From a virus, in the IMG/VR virus record IMGVR_UViG_3300043436_000801, positions 1-35,987 of that record: a stretch of 35,987 bases of DNA; one strand, 5' to 3'. The notes under the pieces are model-generated. The model had not been told where the DNA came from. It worked only from the letters and a program-made list of their open reading frames with translations, and ran no database searches. Made by a program: the position numbers and the translations under genes. This document shows positions 23,132 to 32,321 of this stretch, piece after piece (position 1 is the first letter of the stretch; the number at the start of each line of letters is the position of its first letter).

Positions 23132-23490
23132 AAGAATGGTGCGAGGCTACTGATATTACAGTAGCTGAACAACCAACAAATATTTCTCAAGATAGATACA
23201 GACTCAGATTCAATCTGATGGCTGAAGAGAATGTAGAATATCTGGAAGCTTGTACTGCTGGTGACACTGTAGAAATAGCAGATGCCCTAGGGGATATGTT
23301 GTATATCCTCCTAGGTACTGCATTAGAGCATGGCATGCAAGACTATTTAAAGAAAATCTTTGCTGAGATTCACAGTAGTAATATGTCTAAAATGGGTGAG
23401 GATGGTAAACCAATTCGTAGAGAAGATGGTAAAATTCTGAAAGGACCCAACTACTTTAGACCAAATATAAAACAAATCATGGAACCATGA
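23107..23490 (+). CDS. MazG/PRA-PH-like all-alpha NTP pyrophosphatase
   Basis: Metal-binding pattern of the all-alpha NTP pyrophosphatase superfamily: AEENVEYLE (residues 39-47) followed by EIADALGDMLY (56-66), the E-E...E-D arrangement that holds two metal ions. The C-terminal part (SNMSKMGEDGKPIRREDGKI, then KGPNYFRP) is typical of phage phosphoribosyl-ATP-pyrophosphohydrolase-like proteins. It likely hydrolyses a (d)NTP to the monophosphate. Together with ung it would limit unwanted nucleotides in DNA. Confidence 0.75.
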   Translation: MESQFNKVKEWCEATDITVAEQPTNISQDRYRLRFNLMAEENVEYLEACTAGDTVEIADALGDMLYILLGTALEHGMQDYLKKIFAEIHSSNMSKMGEDGKPIRREDGKILKGPNYFRPNIKQIMEP

Positions 23491-23777
23491 AAAAAGGTAG
23501 TATTCAAATCCACGATTCTAAAAGAAGGATCTTGGTACTAAATGATGAGACCGGTGAAAAGGAAAGAAAAACTGTAACCGGTTATATTGTAAAGTCAGTT
23601 GGCAAAAACGGAGAGGTTCTTCAGTGTTCTGAAACGTTCAATGATCACAAAGCTGTTAAGACTCATATTGTGGCAATGAACAAACTTTGGAACAACGGAG
23701 AAATAGAAACCACTCCTTCAGATTATACTAAAGAACAAAAATTTACACATTATGGACTCGCCCTCCCTGGAATTTAA
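23487..23777 (+). CDS. Small hypothetical protein, weakly DUF1508-like (96 aa)
   Basis: The start overlaps the upstream stop as ATGA. The middle (GYIVKSVGKNGEVLQCSETF, then HKAVKTHIVAMNKLW) loosely resembles the DUF1508/YegP repeat, in which NG-V--SE-F is followed by a helix. The match is weak. It overlaps the next gene by 26 bases. Function unknown. Confidence 0.5.
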   Translation: MKKGSIQIHDSKRRILVLNDETGEKERKTVTGYIVKSVGKNGEVLQCSETFNDHKAVKTHIVAMNKLWNNGEIETTPSDYTKEQKFTHYGLALPGI

Positions 23778-24063
23778 AAGAAGAAGCTTTGGTGAAAAGC
23801 TTGTAGGAGTTACTGAAACTCCGTCGAAGAACGAAAAAGTAGACAAGATCAAATACATGCTGGCAGAAACAGCAGATCTGTTGAAAGAACACGTAATGGA
23901 AATAAGAAAAACCACAGGTCTTACGACTATGGGTGCTGACTTATTCTCTGCCACTCTTAATCAAATCATTATGACGCAACTGATGTCAGAAAAATTCCTA
24001 ACATTTATTGAGGAAGACACACAGTTTAATGTCTTCAATGATCAACAGTCTACAGATATTTAA
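23752..24063 (+). CDS. Small helical hypothetical protein (103 aa)
   Basis: Last plus-strand gene before the convergent point. Two or three amphipathic helices are visible: DKIKYMLAETADLLKEHV, then TTMGADLFSATLNQIIMTQL and MSEKFLTFIEED. The helical-hairpin look suggests a small oligomer. No family recognised. A bidirectional terminator begins six bases after the stop. Confidence 0.55.
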   Translation: MDSPSLEFKRRSFGEKLVGVTETPSKNEKVDKIKYMLAETADLLKEHVMEIRKTTGLTTMGADLFSATLNQIIMTQLMSEKFLTFIEEDTQFNVFNDQQSTDI

Positions 24064-24068
24064 AAAAT

Positions 24069-24090
24069 CCCCGGGGAAACCCGGGGTATT
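24069..24090. terminator. Symmetric bidirectional terminator
   Basis: CCCCGGG (24069-24075) pairs with CCCGGGG (24080-24086) around GAAA. It is flanked by AAAAAA on the left and TATTTTT on the right, so a T tract follows the stem in both directions. It separates the plus-strand replication transcript from the converging minus-strand giant-gene transcript. Confidence 0.88.
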
Positions 24091-24091
24091 T

Positions 24092-24232
24092 TTATCCTTG
24101 TCCTCTATAAGGTTTCTTATAGTTCTTACTAGACTTTAGACCGCTTGTTTTAGTCTTAGCGATTACACCTGGTCTTTTCTTTTTACCACCTTTGGGTGCA
24201 AAGGCGTTTTTTGCGGTTACTGTTTTAGCCAT
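24092..24232 (-). CDS. Small very basic protein (46 aa)
   Basis: A 46-codon frame whose ATG overlaps the stop of the giant gene upstream as TAATG, so it is the last gene of the minus-strand operon. About one third of its residues are Lys or Arg (FAPKGGKKKRPGVIAKTKTS, then a second KNYKK patch). Such tiny basic proteins bind nucleic acid or neutralise packaged DNA. It may be a virion or RNA polymerase accessory protein, by position. The stop is just outside the terminator hairpin. Confidence 0.7.
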   Translation of the reverse strand: MAKTVTAKNAFAPKGGKKKRPGVIAKTKTSGLKSSKNYKKPYRGQG

Positions 24233-27200
24233 TATCTATTTCGTTTATCAAGGGTTTCGATTGATTGTATAGGTTCTATTGTAGTACCTGTTAATGATAG
24301 GAGTTTTCCGAAATGGTTCCAGAATTTATATCTTCCTTCTTCTTGCCATTCGTATGGACCTGAGGTTCTTTTATATACATCTCCACTAGCCATACCTACA
24401 AAACTATCTATAAGTTCTTCCCATCTTCCAAATGTTGCTGATAAAGCTGCAGAGTTCATAAGTGCAATATCCTTGTAGTCCTTAAGACCCATACCAGGTA
24501 AGGGTACCCAAGAATCGTTTTCTGCTTCTATCTGTAGGGACAGGTTCAACAAGTGGTTTGACAACCATCCGTTGAGTCTAAAGTCTCTACCTGGGTTATC
24601 TGTAACAAATGGTAACGGTAGTGCATCACTCTTTTCTCTGAGCTTAGCAAATCTATCCTCATCGTCATCATCATAACCAAACAGTAATCCCAAAATAACT
24701 GTATTGAATAGAAGCAAAAGACCACCCTCCATCATTACTTTAGATGCAGCTTCTCTTTCTGTATCCGAAAGATTATAGAAGTTCATCTTATACGTAGTAA
24801 AGAATCTCTTCGCCGCTCTTAAAAACTCTACATAGTAACCCATACTTACGCTATCTGTATAACCATCGTATCTAGGTACAATCATACTATGCTCAGGGCT
24901 CCATCTGTACTTAAATCTTTCCATGAAGAGTTCCATGAAGTACTTCTTCAAGTGCATGATCATTCTGTACAGAAGATATCTAGACGCTAGTGGTTGGTTA
25001 AATGAGTCATAAGCACCGTTTGCTTTATTTACAACACCGTGTAGTCTCTTTACAAATGCTACATAGTTCTTGCCACCAGGAGCATAGCTTTCATCAACAC
25101 CAGCTTTTAGTTTTAGTCTACCGTCTACTACTTCCCAAGCTTCACTGTATTTGATTTTACCTTTAGTGCCAGTCTTAGGATCAGTATAATCTAGCATCTT
25201 CTTGTTGAGCATAGCTCCAAAGATTGCTAAGTTTGATTGCAACTGTGTCCATTCACGGACGCTTGTAGCAAACTTGAAACTAATCACATCTCTTGCTGCA
25301 GACTTAGATATACCTTTTCCTTCTCTAATGCCTTCAGCTAATCTACCTTGTGTGGGATCCATCATCTCCACAAGCATATAGTTAAGAGACTTGTTTCCAA
25401 ACTTATAAACCTCCATAGTAATCTCAGAGGTTACTTTAGCTGACCATGCATTACCTATTGCAAAGTCTTTAGTATTAAAGTTATCACCTGCAGCAGATTG
25501 AATCAACGCTTGCCATTGTGCACCCATAGAGTTTTTAAGTGCAGACGGTATATTAAATGCAAAGAATGTTGTAGACGATATAGATAACAGAGCATCTGCA
25601 AACTTCTGTACACCAGGAGTATTACCAAAGAAACCATCTAAGCTTTTACCCTCAAACTCTCTTTCTATAAATCCTCGTATAGCAATTTCTCTAAAGTTAG
25701 AACCTTTACTACCAAATGGTACAGTAAGCGATGCAGCTACCCTATTTACAAATCTTTGCTTTTTTACTTTATTTACTGCAGACTCCTTCAGTTCATTAGG
25801 CGGCGTCTGTATCAAAGAATGAAGAACCTTAGCCATAGGTAACATGTCAATCAGAGTCTTTTGTTTTATAAGTGACTGCTGATATCTAGATATACTTGTA
25901 AGCATATCCATTGTAACCATACTAGGATCTAACTCATACATACCAGTAACAGGAACTTTTACATAAGCATCGTCAAAAAGATCAGCTTTTATGTAGTTTT
26001 CTCTGTCTGTAGGATTAAAACCCATTTCAAAGTCATCCGCGCTTTTTCCAAAAAACTGTCCGAGGTTTCTCCAAAATCTTGAAATAGGATTCTGATTCAG
26101 ATTCTCTTGAGTACTTCTATTAGATACAACCTCGTACTGACTAGCGCGATATCTTTCATACTCAAGGTCTAGTCTGCTATCATACGGAACAGTTTCTTGA
26201 ATACTCAAGTGCTGTTTCAATAAACCCATCAACAGATTATACTTATCTGGTGAGTTTTTCCGCATGTCAAAGAACTGCATGTTAATGAACTTGCTATCCT
26301 GTACATCCATACGTGGTAACCAGTCACCGTGCATATCTATAGTAGCATTCTCAATACCGATACCTTGCTTAATACAGTCTAGCATAGTTAAAGCTTTTGT
26401 TTTAAGCTTTACTATGTTTCCTTCATCATCAACAAACTCATCTTTTACAATCTTAGTCCAGTATTCCAAAGAGGGAACACCCTGGATTGTACGAATCTCA
26501 TCTCCGGTAATCGGATCATATAGAGTTGTTGTTTCATAGTAGCTAGGATCTTTCGGAGCTACTCTTGACCATACGCGAGATGGTGTATACTTTACGAATA
26601 TCTTACCACCTTTTCCGGGATACTCTCTTTTAAAGTGATTCTTTTCTAACCAGTCTGAGAAAGTTATAATTACATCATCACCCTTAGAATCTTTATAAAC
26701 TATTGCCGGATTGATAGAAAGTATCTTAGCTAGTATAGTCTCATTAAAGAATAGTTTATAGTCAGATAGGTTAACACCCTCAGCAGGTATACCCTCAGAC
26801 TCAAGATAATCTTTTAGACTAGGATTAGCTTCAAAGAACATGTTCAACATGTCTATATAATCCTGTGTAGGAACTCTTTCCTGCAGGTCCATCAACTTTC
26901 TGAGCACGTTTCTTTTCTTAGATTCGTTCTCATTAAGTTTAACAGCTTCCAGTTTAATCTGAGCTGACTCAGAAGAATCTGGATAGCGCTTGTTATCTCT
27001 TATAAACTTCTCTCTTAATTTTTCTACATACGGAGATGTCAACGTATCTGTTGCCCACTCCATAAATGACAACATACTATCAATCTCTTCCTGTGTTTTG
27101 TCTTTATATACTTCTGTGTCTCCTGCTATATATTTTTTATAATCAGGAAGATTTGAAAGATAATTAGAATATACATCTGCAGGCATTGCTTTAGACACCG

Positions 27201-30200
27201 ATGAGGGAACATTGTCTCTCATGTCCATTAGCTTTTTCTCCAGTTCTATAACTCTATTTACAACGTGATCAGGCATTGTTAATGCTTCCGGTTCACCATT
27301 GTCATCTTTATATGGAGCTATAAGTCTGGTAATTTCAGCAAAGATGTCTGATACTTCCTTCTGATTAGGATCTTCTTCAGCAAGTCTTTGGAGTTCTAAG
27401 AACAACTTAGCTCTCTCTTCATAAAACTTCTTAGATAGTTTCTGTACAGTGTTTAGTGCTAACCACTTTTCCTGTTCTATTTCTATCTGATCTGGTGTAA
27501 GACCTTTAGCTTTAAGACTATTTGTATAGTTGATATAGGCATTTTCAAATACTCCTTTCAGAGGTACCCAGTCGTAAAACTTCTTTGTGTAGTTTTTATA
27601 TTCCTGAAGTCTTTCAGCAACTTTGTAATCCATAGACTCTGGGTCTTTTGGAGTACCGTCTTCGTAGAAGAGATCAGACAACTGTTTGTATTCTCTCCAA
27701 GCAAGCTTAGCGTCCTCTGTGTTTTTAATTACATCATCCGGACTTTGGATACCGGACTTAAGAGATCTCAGTTTACTTAAAACTCTGTCTCTTCTTTTCT
27801 CAGCTTCTCTACCAATTTCATCGGTAAAGAACTTAGACTTTTCATAAAAAGTAGATGTATATTTTCTATGCATGTAAGCTTTTTCAAAATTCTCTAAAGC
27901 TTCCATTGCTAGAACAAGTTCTATGTTGTTCTCATCTGTATTATTCTGGTCTACTTTTTTACGAGCGGCTTCTACTGCTTTCTTAAGAGTTCTATACTCA
28001 CCCTTGTAATCTTTGAAAGGAGTTATATATTTCCAAACCGTCTTAGTAGGAACACCTGCGTCATCTCTTTCTACCACATCCAGATAAAGCATGTCTTTAC
28101 CCATATTCATTCTACTATACGCAGAGGTATATCCCGCTTTATTTACTAGCGGTTCAATGTCATTGATAAAACCGTAGTAAGCATCATGCATTATTGCATT
28201 CATTTCTACAAAACGGTTACGTACATATCCAGAGAAACCCATAATAACAGGGTCCTGTGCATGTGCAAATCCTTCTAGGAATACATTCAGAGAGTGCGCA
28301 TCACCTAATTCACCCATCAGGTAGCTTTTGATCTTTTCATCATCAAGTTTTACCGCATCATACTCCTCTTCGTAAAGTTTAATAACTTCAGGACTAGCGC
28401 CTTTATCTCTAAGTTTCTGAATCACCATTTCATAGTGATCGTCGATATTCTTTTTCATGGGTGTAAGCTGCTCAATAAGCATTGCTGATACACCCTTAGT
28501 ATAAATTCTCTTACTCTTAGCAGTTGCTCTGTCTAAAGTCTCTTTGATATCATTCAGTATTCTGAATATCTCGTGACTAGGTTTAACATTTGCTTCTCTA
28601 AGTTCATTCTTAGCTGTTTCTATAAAATTTATCCACTCTTTGGTTACACGGTTTGTGTAAAACGCAGACAACAACGCTTTTTGTTGTTCCTGTGGAGTAG
28701 ATGAGTCATTTTCAATTACAGCAACTATAGCATTAAAATTCTGTAGAACTCTTTCAGCAGCACCCTCCAATCTAAGAATACTATTCAGCAGCGCAATAGC
28801 GTGCAGATTTAAGAATTCTTCTTGTTGTTCTGGGGTTTCTCCTGGTATAATACCGTTATTTTGGTAGTCTCTAAGGTTTCCGATTATCTCAGCAATGTCA
28901 GATCTACCCATCAAGTCTTTTGTTACTGTGGATATATCTTTATAATTAATACCGGAGATAAGATTCTTTTGTTTCTTAGCCATTGCGTAGAGAGCAGTAC
29001 CAATAAGTCTGGTTCTCTTCTGATCTATACTTGCTATTTGTTTTACGAGATCCTTGCTAAAGTCTCTGGTAAAAGAAACAACATCTTTTTGGGTTATGAC
29101 CTCAGTGTTGATTTTAAACTTGTTGTTTACAAGCATCTCCGCTAGCTGGTCTAGTGTAGTATTAACATCTAGATTTTCAACCTTTATTCTTTCACCGGGA
29201 AATAATCCTTTTCTAAAAAGTTGTTTTATAGCATACAGGAAATCCTTGATAAACTTAGTAAAGACGTTACTTTCTTGCAGATTGTTGTTTATGTTATCTG
29301 CTTTCTTACCCAAAGAAGTAACCATAGCTTCCTCCATAAACTCTGGACTCCCAAACGTAAGTTCCTTATGAGTCATCTTTACTCTTTCTATAATAGCTTC
29401 GCCCTCAGGAGTTAATGTAAGCTGATTATATAAGGATTTAAATAACTCAGGATTTGTTTGAGCAATGGCTCTGATTATACCGTGAGCAAACTCGTGGAAA
29501 ACAACTTCTGTGTTAGCTCTTTCTGCTACTATGTACGCTTTACCATTAAAGAAAAATCCAGGTTCGCCGTTATAAGACTTACCTGCACTGCTCAACATTG
29601 CTAGTGCATCCGTCATAGCTATAACGTTAGCATCAACACCAACAGATATTTTTAATCTGTCAACTAGTTTACTTACAATTTCATTACCTCTAGCTAGTCT
29701 TTGAGAACTGTCATCAAGTAAATCAGAGTACTTCTCAAAGAAGTCACTCATTGTTTCTACTGGCATATCTCTAAAGAACATAGGGTCTGTCCCTCCCTCA
29801 TAAGGAACAATTTCTCCGTCTACTATTCTGTAGTTACCTTCTCTTTGATTCTTTTCAAATGCTTCTCTATCTTTTCTAGCTTGCTGAATTCTTTTAAGCT
29901 GTTCTTCTTCTCTCTTGGTAATATTGTTTATTTTAGATATCTGCGCTGAACTAGGTCTAGCATAAACACCAATCTTATTATCGTAGTACGAGCTAGTATA
30001 GAACACAGTACCGATAGTGGGATCACCATTATTGATATCCTTATTAAGTCTATCAGCTAAACCTTTAGCTACACCTCTTAGATTACCTGCTGCTGCACTA
30101 ATCTTTTTACCGGGACTAGCCACAACTTGTATAAACATTTCTCCATAAGGACCAGGACCATCGTATCTAAAATACGATTTGCCTGCTACTCTTTTTGTTA

Positions 30201-30240
30201 TAGCATTGTGTATTCCTACTACGCAAGTACTGTCGCTCAT
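24232..30240 (-). CDS. Giant virion-associated protein with zincin metalloprotease motif (about 2000 aa)
   Basis: Probably one of the large proteins that crAss-like phages package and eject with DNA; the call rests on size, position and the neighbouring RNA polymerase protein. Residues 246-256 contain VVFHEFAHGII, a zinc HExxH site (HEFAH at 249-253, nt 29482-29496), with a Glu-Glu pair about 50 residues later (EEAMV) as a candidate third ligand. The middle is long, charged and coiled-coil-like. A hydrophobic segment (GGLLLLFNTVILGLLFGY), followed by Asp/Glu, lies about 160 residues before the end. The ATG at 30240 is preferred; a GTG at 30258 is possible. Confidence 0.75.
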   Translation of the reverse strand: MSDSTCVVGIHNAITKRVAGKSYFRYDGPGPYGEMFIQVVASPGKKISAAAGNLRGVAKGLADRLNKDINNGDPTIGTVFYTSSYYDNKIGVYARPSSAQISKINNITKREEEQLKRIQQARKDREAFEKNQREGNYRIVDGEIVPYEGGTDPMFFRDMPVETMSDFFEKYSDLLDDSSQRLARGNEIVSKLVDRLKISVGVDANVIAMTDALAMLSSAGKSYNGEPGFFFNGKAYIVAERANTEVVFHEFAHGIIRAIAQTNPELFKSLYNQLTLTPEGEAIIERVKMTHKELTFGSPEFMEEAMVTSLGKKADNINNNLQESNVFTKFIKDFLYAIKQLFRKGLFPGERIKVENLDVNTTLDQLAEMLVNNKFKINTEVITQKDVVSFTRDFSKDLVKQIASIDQKRTRLIGTALYAMAKKQKNLISGINYKDISTVTKDLMGRSDIAEIIGNLRDYQNNGIIPGETPEQQEEFLNLHAIALLNSILRLEGAAERVLQNFNAIVAVIENDSSTPQEQQKALLSAFYTNRVTKEWINFIETAKNELREANVKPSHEIFRILNDIKETLDRATAKSKRIYTKGVSAMLIEQLTPMKKNIDDHYEMVIQKLRDKGASPEVIKLYEEEYDAVKLDDEKIKSYLMGELGDAHSLNVFLEGFAHAQDPVIMGFSGYVRNRFVEMNAIMHDAYYGFINDIEPLVNKAGYTSAYSRMNMGKDMLYLDVVERDDAGVPTKTVWKYITPFKDYKGEYRTLKKAVEAARKKVDQNNTDENNIELVLAMEALENFEKAYMHRKYTSTFYEKSKFFTDEIGREAEKRRDRVLSKLRSLKSGIQSPDDVIKNTEDAKLAWREYKQLSDLFYEDGTPKDPESMDYKVAERLQEYKNYTKKFYDWVPLKGVFENAYINYTNSLKAKGLTPDQIEIEQEKWLALNTVQKLSKKFYEERAKLFLELQRLAEEDPNQKEVSDIFAEITRLIAPYKDDNGEPEALTMPDHVVNRVIELEKKLMDMRDNVPSSVSKAMPADVYSNYLSNLPDYKKYIAGDTEVYKDKTQEEIDSMLSFMEWATDTLTSPYVEKLREKFIRDNKRYPDSSESAQIKLEAVKLNENESKKRNVLRKLMDLQERVPTQDYIDMLNMFFEANPSLKDYLESEGIPAEGVNLSDYKLFFNETILAKILSINPAIVYKDSKGDDVIITFSDWLEKNHFKREYPGKGGKIFVKYTPSRVWSRVAPKDPSYYETTTLYDPITGDEIRTIQGVPSLEYWTKIVKDEFVDDEGNIVKLKTKALTMLDCIKQGIGIENATIDMHGDWLPRMDVQDSKFINMQFFDMRKNSPDKYNLLMGLLKQHLSIQETVPYDSRLDLEYERYRASQYEVVSNRSTQENLNQNPISRFWRNLGQFFGKSADDFEMGFNPTDRENYIKADLFDDAYVKVPVTGMYELDPSMVTMDMLTSISRYQQSLIKQKTLIDMLPMAKVLHSLIQTPPNELKESAVNKVKKQRFVNRVAASLTVPFGSKGSNFREIAIRGFIEREFEGKSLDGFFGNTPGVQKFADALLSISSTTFFAFNIPSALKNSMGAQWQALIQSAAGDNFNTKDFAIGNAWSAKVTSEITMEVYKFGNKSLNYMLVEMMDPTQGRLAEGIREGKGISKSAARDVISFKFATSVREWTQLQSNLAIFGAMLNKKMLDYTDPKTGTKGKIKYSEAWEVVDGRLKLKAGVDESYAPGGKNYVAFVKRLHGVVNKANGAYDSFNQPLASRYLLYRMIMHLKKYFMELFMERFKYRWSPEHSMIVPRYDGYTDSVSMGYYVEFLRAAKRFFTTYKMNFYNLSDTEREAASKVMMEGGLLLLFNTVILGLLFGYDDDDEDRFAKLREKSDALPLPFVTDNPGRDFRLNGWLSNHLLNLSLQIEAENDSWVPLPGMGLKDYKDIALMNSAALSATFGRWEELIDSFVGMASGDVYKRTSGPYEWQEEGRYKFWNHFGKLLSLTGTTIEPIQSIETLDKRNR
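26383..26416 (-). other. Intragenic hairpin in the giant gene
   Basis: CATAG (26383-26387) pairs with CTATG (26412-26416), and TAAAGCTT (26389-26396) pairs with AAGCTTTA (26404-26411), with one bulged T and a seven-base loop. The role is unknown; it may be chance. Confidence 0.4.
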
Positions 30241-30251
30241 ATCTAATTTTT

Positions 30252-32321
30252 TTAGCACCTAAAATCATCAGTAGTGATCTCAGGATCGTTTTTGAATTCT
30301 GAATCTAATGAAACCATATTTACAGTCTCTGCTGTATCAGACCGCACTGGGTAGAAAGATACAACATACTGAGTATCACTCCAACCCGTTAAGTCTAATC
30401 CACCATAACCTTTAGCTTTAAGGAATCTAAAAAACTCTTTTTGAATCTCTAATCCCTCGGGACTATTGTCTAGGATATCAAATGTCTTTCCTGTATTTTC
30501 TGTAAACTTTTTTGTTTCGTCTCTGTATAGATCACGATTGGAAAATGCTTTCAGAAAACCAGCTGTATCTAATGATACTTTTCTTACAACCGACCCGTAG
30601 TCCTGAGCTTCTTTTTCATCTAGAGTAAAGTAATTAAACTCTCTATTGTCTAGTGACCCTGTATAACCCTGGTATACGGTTAAAGTATCATCTTCTTCCG
30701 TAAAAGGAATGTTATCTTCAGAAGTCGCAAACTTGTCTCTAGAAAATGTAAAGTATCTAAAACCTTTATTTGTAAATTTATACTTGTCTTTAACGAAAGG
30801 TTGAAAGAATATAAGATCATTAAGATCTTTTCCTCTACCCATATTAATTTTAGCTTCGAATATCTGTTTCCAATCTTTCCAGTAGTTGTCAAATATCTCC
30901 GGATAACTTCCTTCATTAGTTCTTAAAAAGAAATCGATTATGTACTTCTTAGGTACTTCTAATCCACTTTCGGGATCTATTTCTTTTTCTGTAGGGTGTT
31001 CTATATATCCGGTAATTGTTACACTTTCACCGGCAGCAGTATGATCTCTACCTATAAAAGCTTTCTGCAAAGTCCATGATGGAAACATGTCTTTTACATT
31101 TTTATACCAAGCTTGATCTTCTAAAAAAGGTTGAACTTCTTTAAAAAACTTGTCCTGCTGTTTAGAAGCTGTTAAACTCAAACCCCTGTCTCGTATCCAC
31201 TCGTAAAAAGCTTTACTGTTTTTTTCTTTTCTAAAAGTTTCTAAGGTAATTACACCATCTATATCATGCAAATTTTCATTTATTGCCCTTAATAGTATTC
31301 CGTATTTTCTAACTACCTGAGATCCTGAGAGTTTAAAGTCTACAAAAGGATTTTCAAAAAGTTTTGTGAGTATAGTTTTTACAAAAGGATCTGCATTTAT
31401 AGTTTTTTCGTAGTCTTTTTTCTCAAATACTTCGTTCTTGTTGTTTCTTACAACCCCATCTGGATCTCTACGATACTCCCTAATCCATTTACTATAGTCT
31501 TGCTTATAGACGTCATCAACAATATCTAAAACAAGTGACTTTAGATTTTCTTCGGTAAGCTCTCTAATAGGTTTAACACCATATACATTTTCCTTTATCC
31601 AGTTGATTATCTTATTAATTATGCTAATAAAAACATTTTTGTCATATACGTCTTTAAATCCCAGGGATTCAAAATATGCTTTACTGATATCAGTGTTGAT
31701 CTGTTTTTCTCCGATGTAATCGTTATCTATACCGTACTCTAGCATATCTGCTATAAAATGAATTATAGCTTGCTTGTGTGCAAATGGTTTAAACTTATTT
31801 AAACCTTCACCGTAATCATAGAACGGTAAATCTTCTAAAGAAACATCATCACTTGCATATTTACTTTTCTTATACTTATCGTATATCTCCTGATACTTTG
31901 GCCACTTATTAATGTTTTTCCATAGTTCTATAGATAGCTTGCTTTTCTTTCCCAGGAAAGAATATATAATGTAAGCAGACTGAAGTGTCAGATCTCTCTG
32001 AGTTATATTAGAAGAAAGTGCTAAATACTTTTGCAGCATATCAAAAGCAGACACAGCGTCTGTCTTAATCATCTCATCAGCATTTTCTTCAATCTCTATA
32101 TTCAGACCTTTTATAAACGTAAACAGTTTAGATTTGAGTTTATCATCAAAGTCTTCGGGTTTGTAAGATGGAAAAAATTCTGGTTTACTATCCATGATTT
32201 CACTTAAAGAACGGAGTCTACCGTTCTCCATATAATCACGGGTAGTTTCAAAAAGACCTATTTTGTCAACAAGCTTTTTCCACTCAGGTGTATCTGTAAC
32301 ATCATCAGATATACAACTCAT
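30252..32321 (-). CDS. Large virion-associated protein with candidate nucleotidyltransferase and ADP-ribosyltransferase-like domains
   Basis: No full-length family is recognised. Residues 331-465 fit a nucleotidyltransferase fold: LSGSQVVRKYG (Gly333-Ser334), HDIDGVI with Asp353 and Asp355, and YIIDFF with a third Asp463. Residues 547-660 look like an ADP-ribosyltransferase fold as in phage polyvalent proteins: LTVYQGYTG, FTLDEKEAQDYG, then GYGGLDL and TQYVVSFYP. The N-terminal 300 residues are helical. The start overlaps the upstream stop as TAATG, linking it to the RNA-polymerase-like gene. Both domain calls are pattern-based. Confidence 0.65.
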   Translation of the reverse strand: MSCISDDVTDTPEWKKLVDKIGLFETTRDYMENGRLRSLSEIMDSKPEFFPSYKPEDFDDKLKSKLFTFIKGLNIEIEENADEMIKTDAVSAFDMLQKYLALSSNITQRDLTLQSAYIIYSFLGKKSKLSIELWKNINKWPKYQEIYDKYKKSKYASDDVSLEDLPFYDYGEGLNKFKPFAHKQAIIHFIADMLEYGIDNDYIGEKQINTDISKAYFESLGFKDVYDKNVFISIINKIINWIKENVYGVKPIRELTEENLKSLVLDIVDDVYKQDYSKWIREYRRDPDGVVRNNKNEVFEKKDYEKTINADPFVKTILTKLFENPFVDFKLSGSQVVRKYGILLRAINENLHDIDGVITLETFRKEKNSKAFYEWIRDRGLSLTASKQQDKFFKEVQPFLEDQAWYKNVKDMFPSWTLQKAFIGRDHTAAGESVTITGYIEHPTEKEIDPESGLEVPKKYIIDFFLRTNEGSYPEIFDNYWKDWKQIFEAKINMGRGKDLNDLIFFQPFVKDKYKFTNKGFRYFTFSRDKFATSEDNIPFTEEDDTLTVYQGYTGSLDNREFNYFTLDEKEAQDYGSVVRKVSLDTAGFLKAFSNRDLYRDETKKFTENTGKTFDILDNSPEGLEIQKEFFRFLKAKGYGGLDLTGWSDTQYVVSFYPVRSDTAETVNMVSLDSEFKNDPEITTDDFRC

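Noticed and set aside
26264-26539. Plus-strand open frames inside the giant minus-strand genes (also near 28822-29415 and 34314-34901)
   Set aside because: Antisense shadows of long, well-supported genes; compositions rich in Cys and Ser are typical of such shadows.
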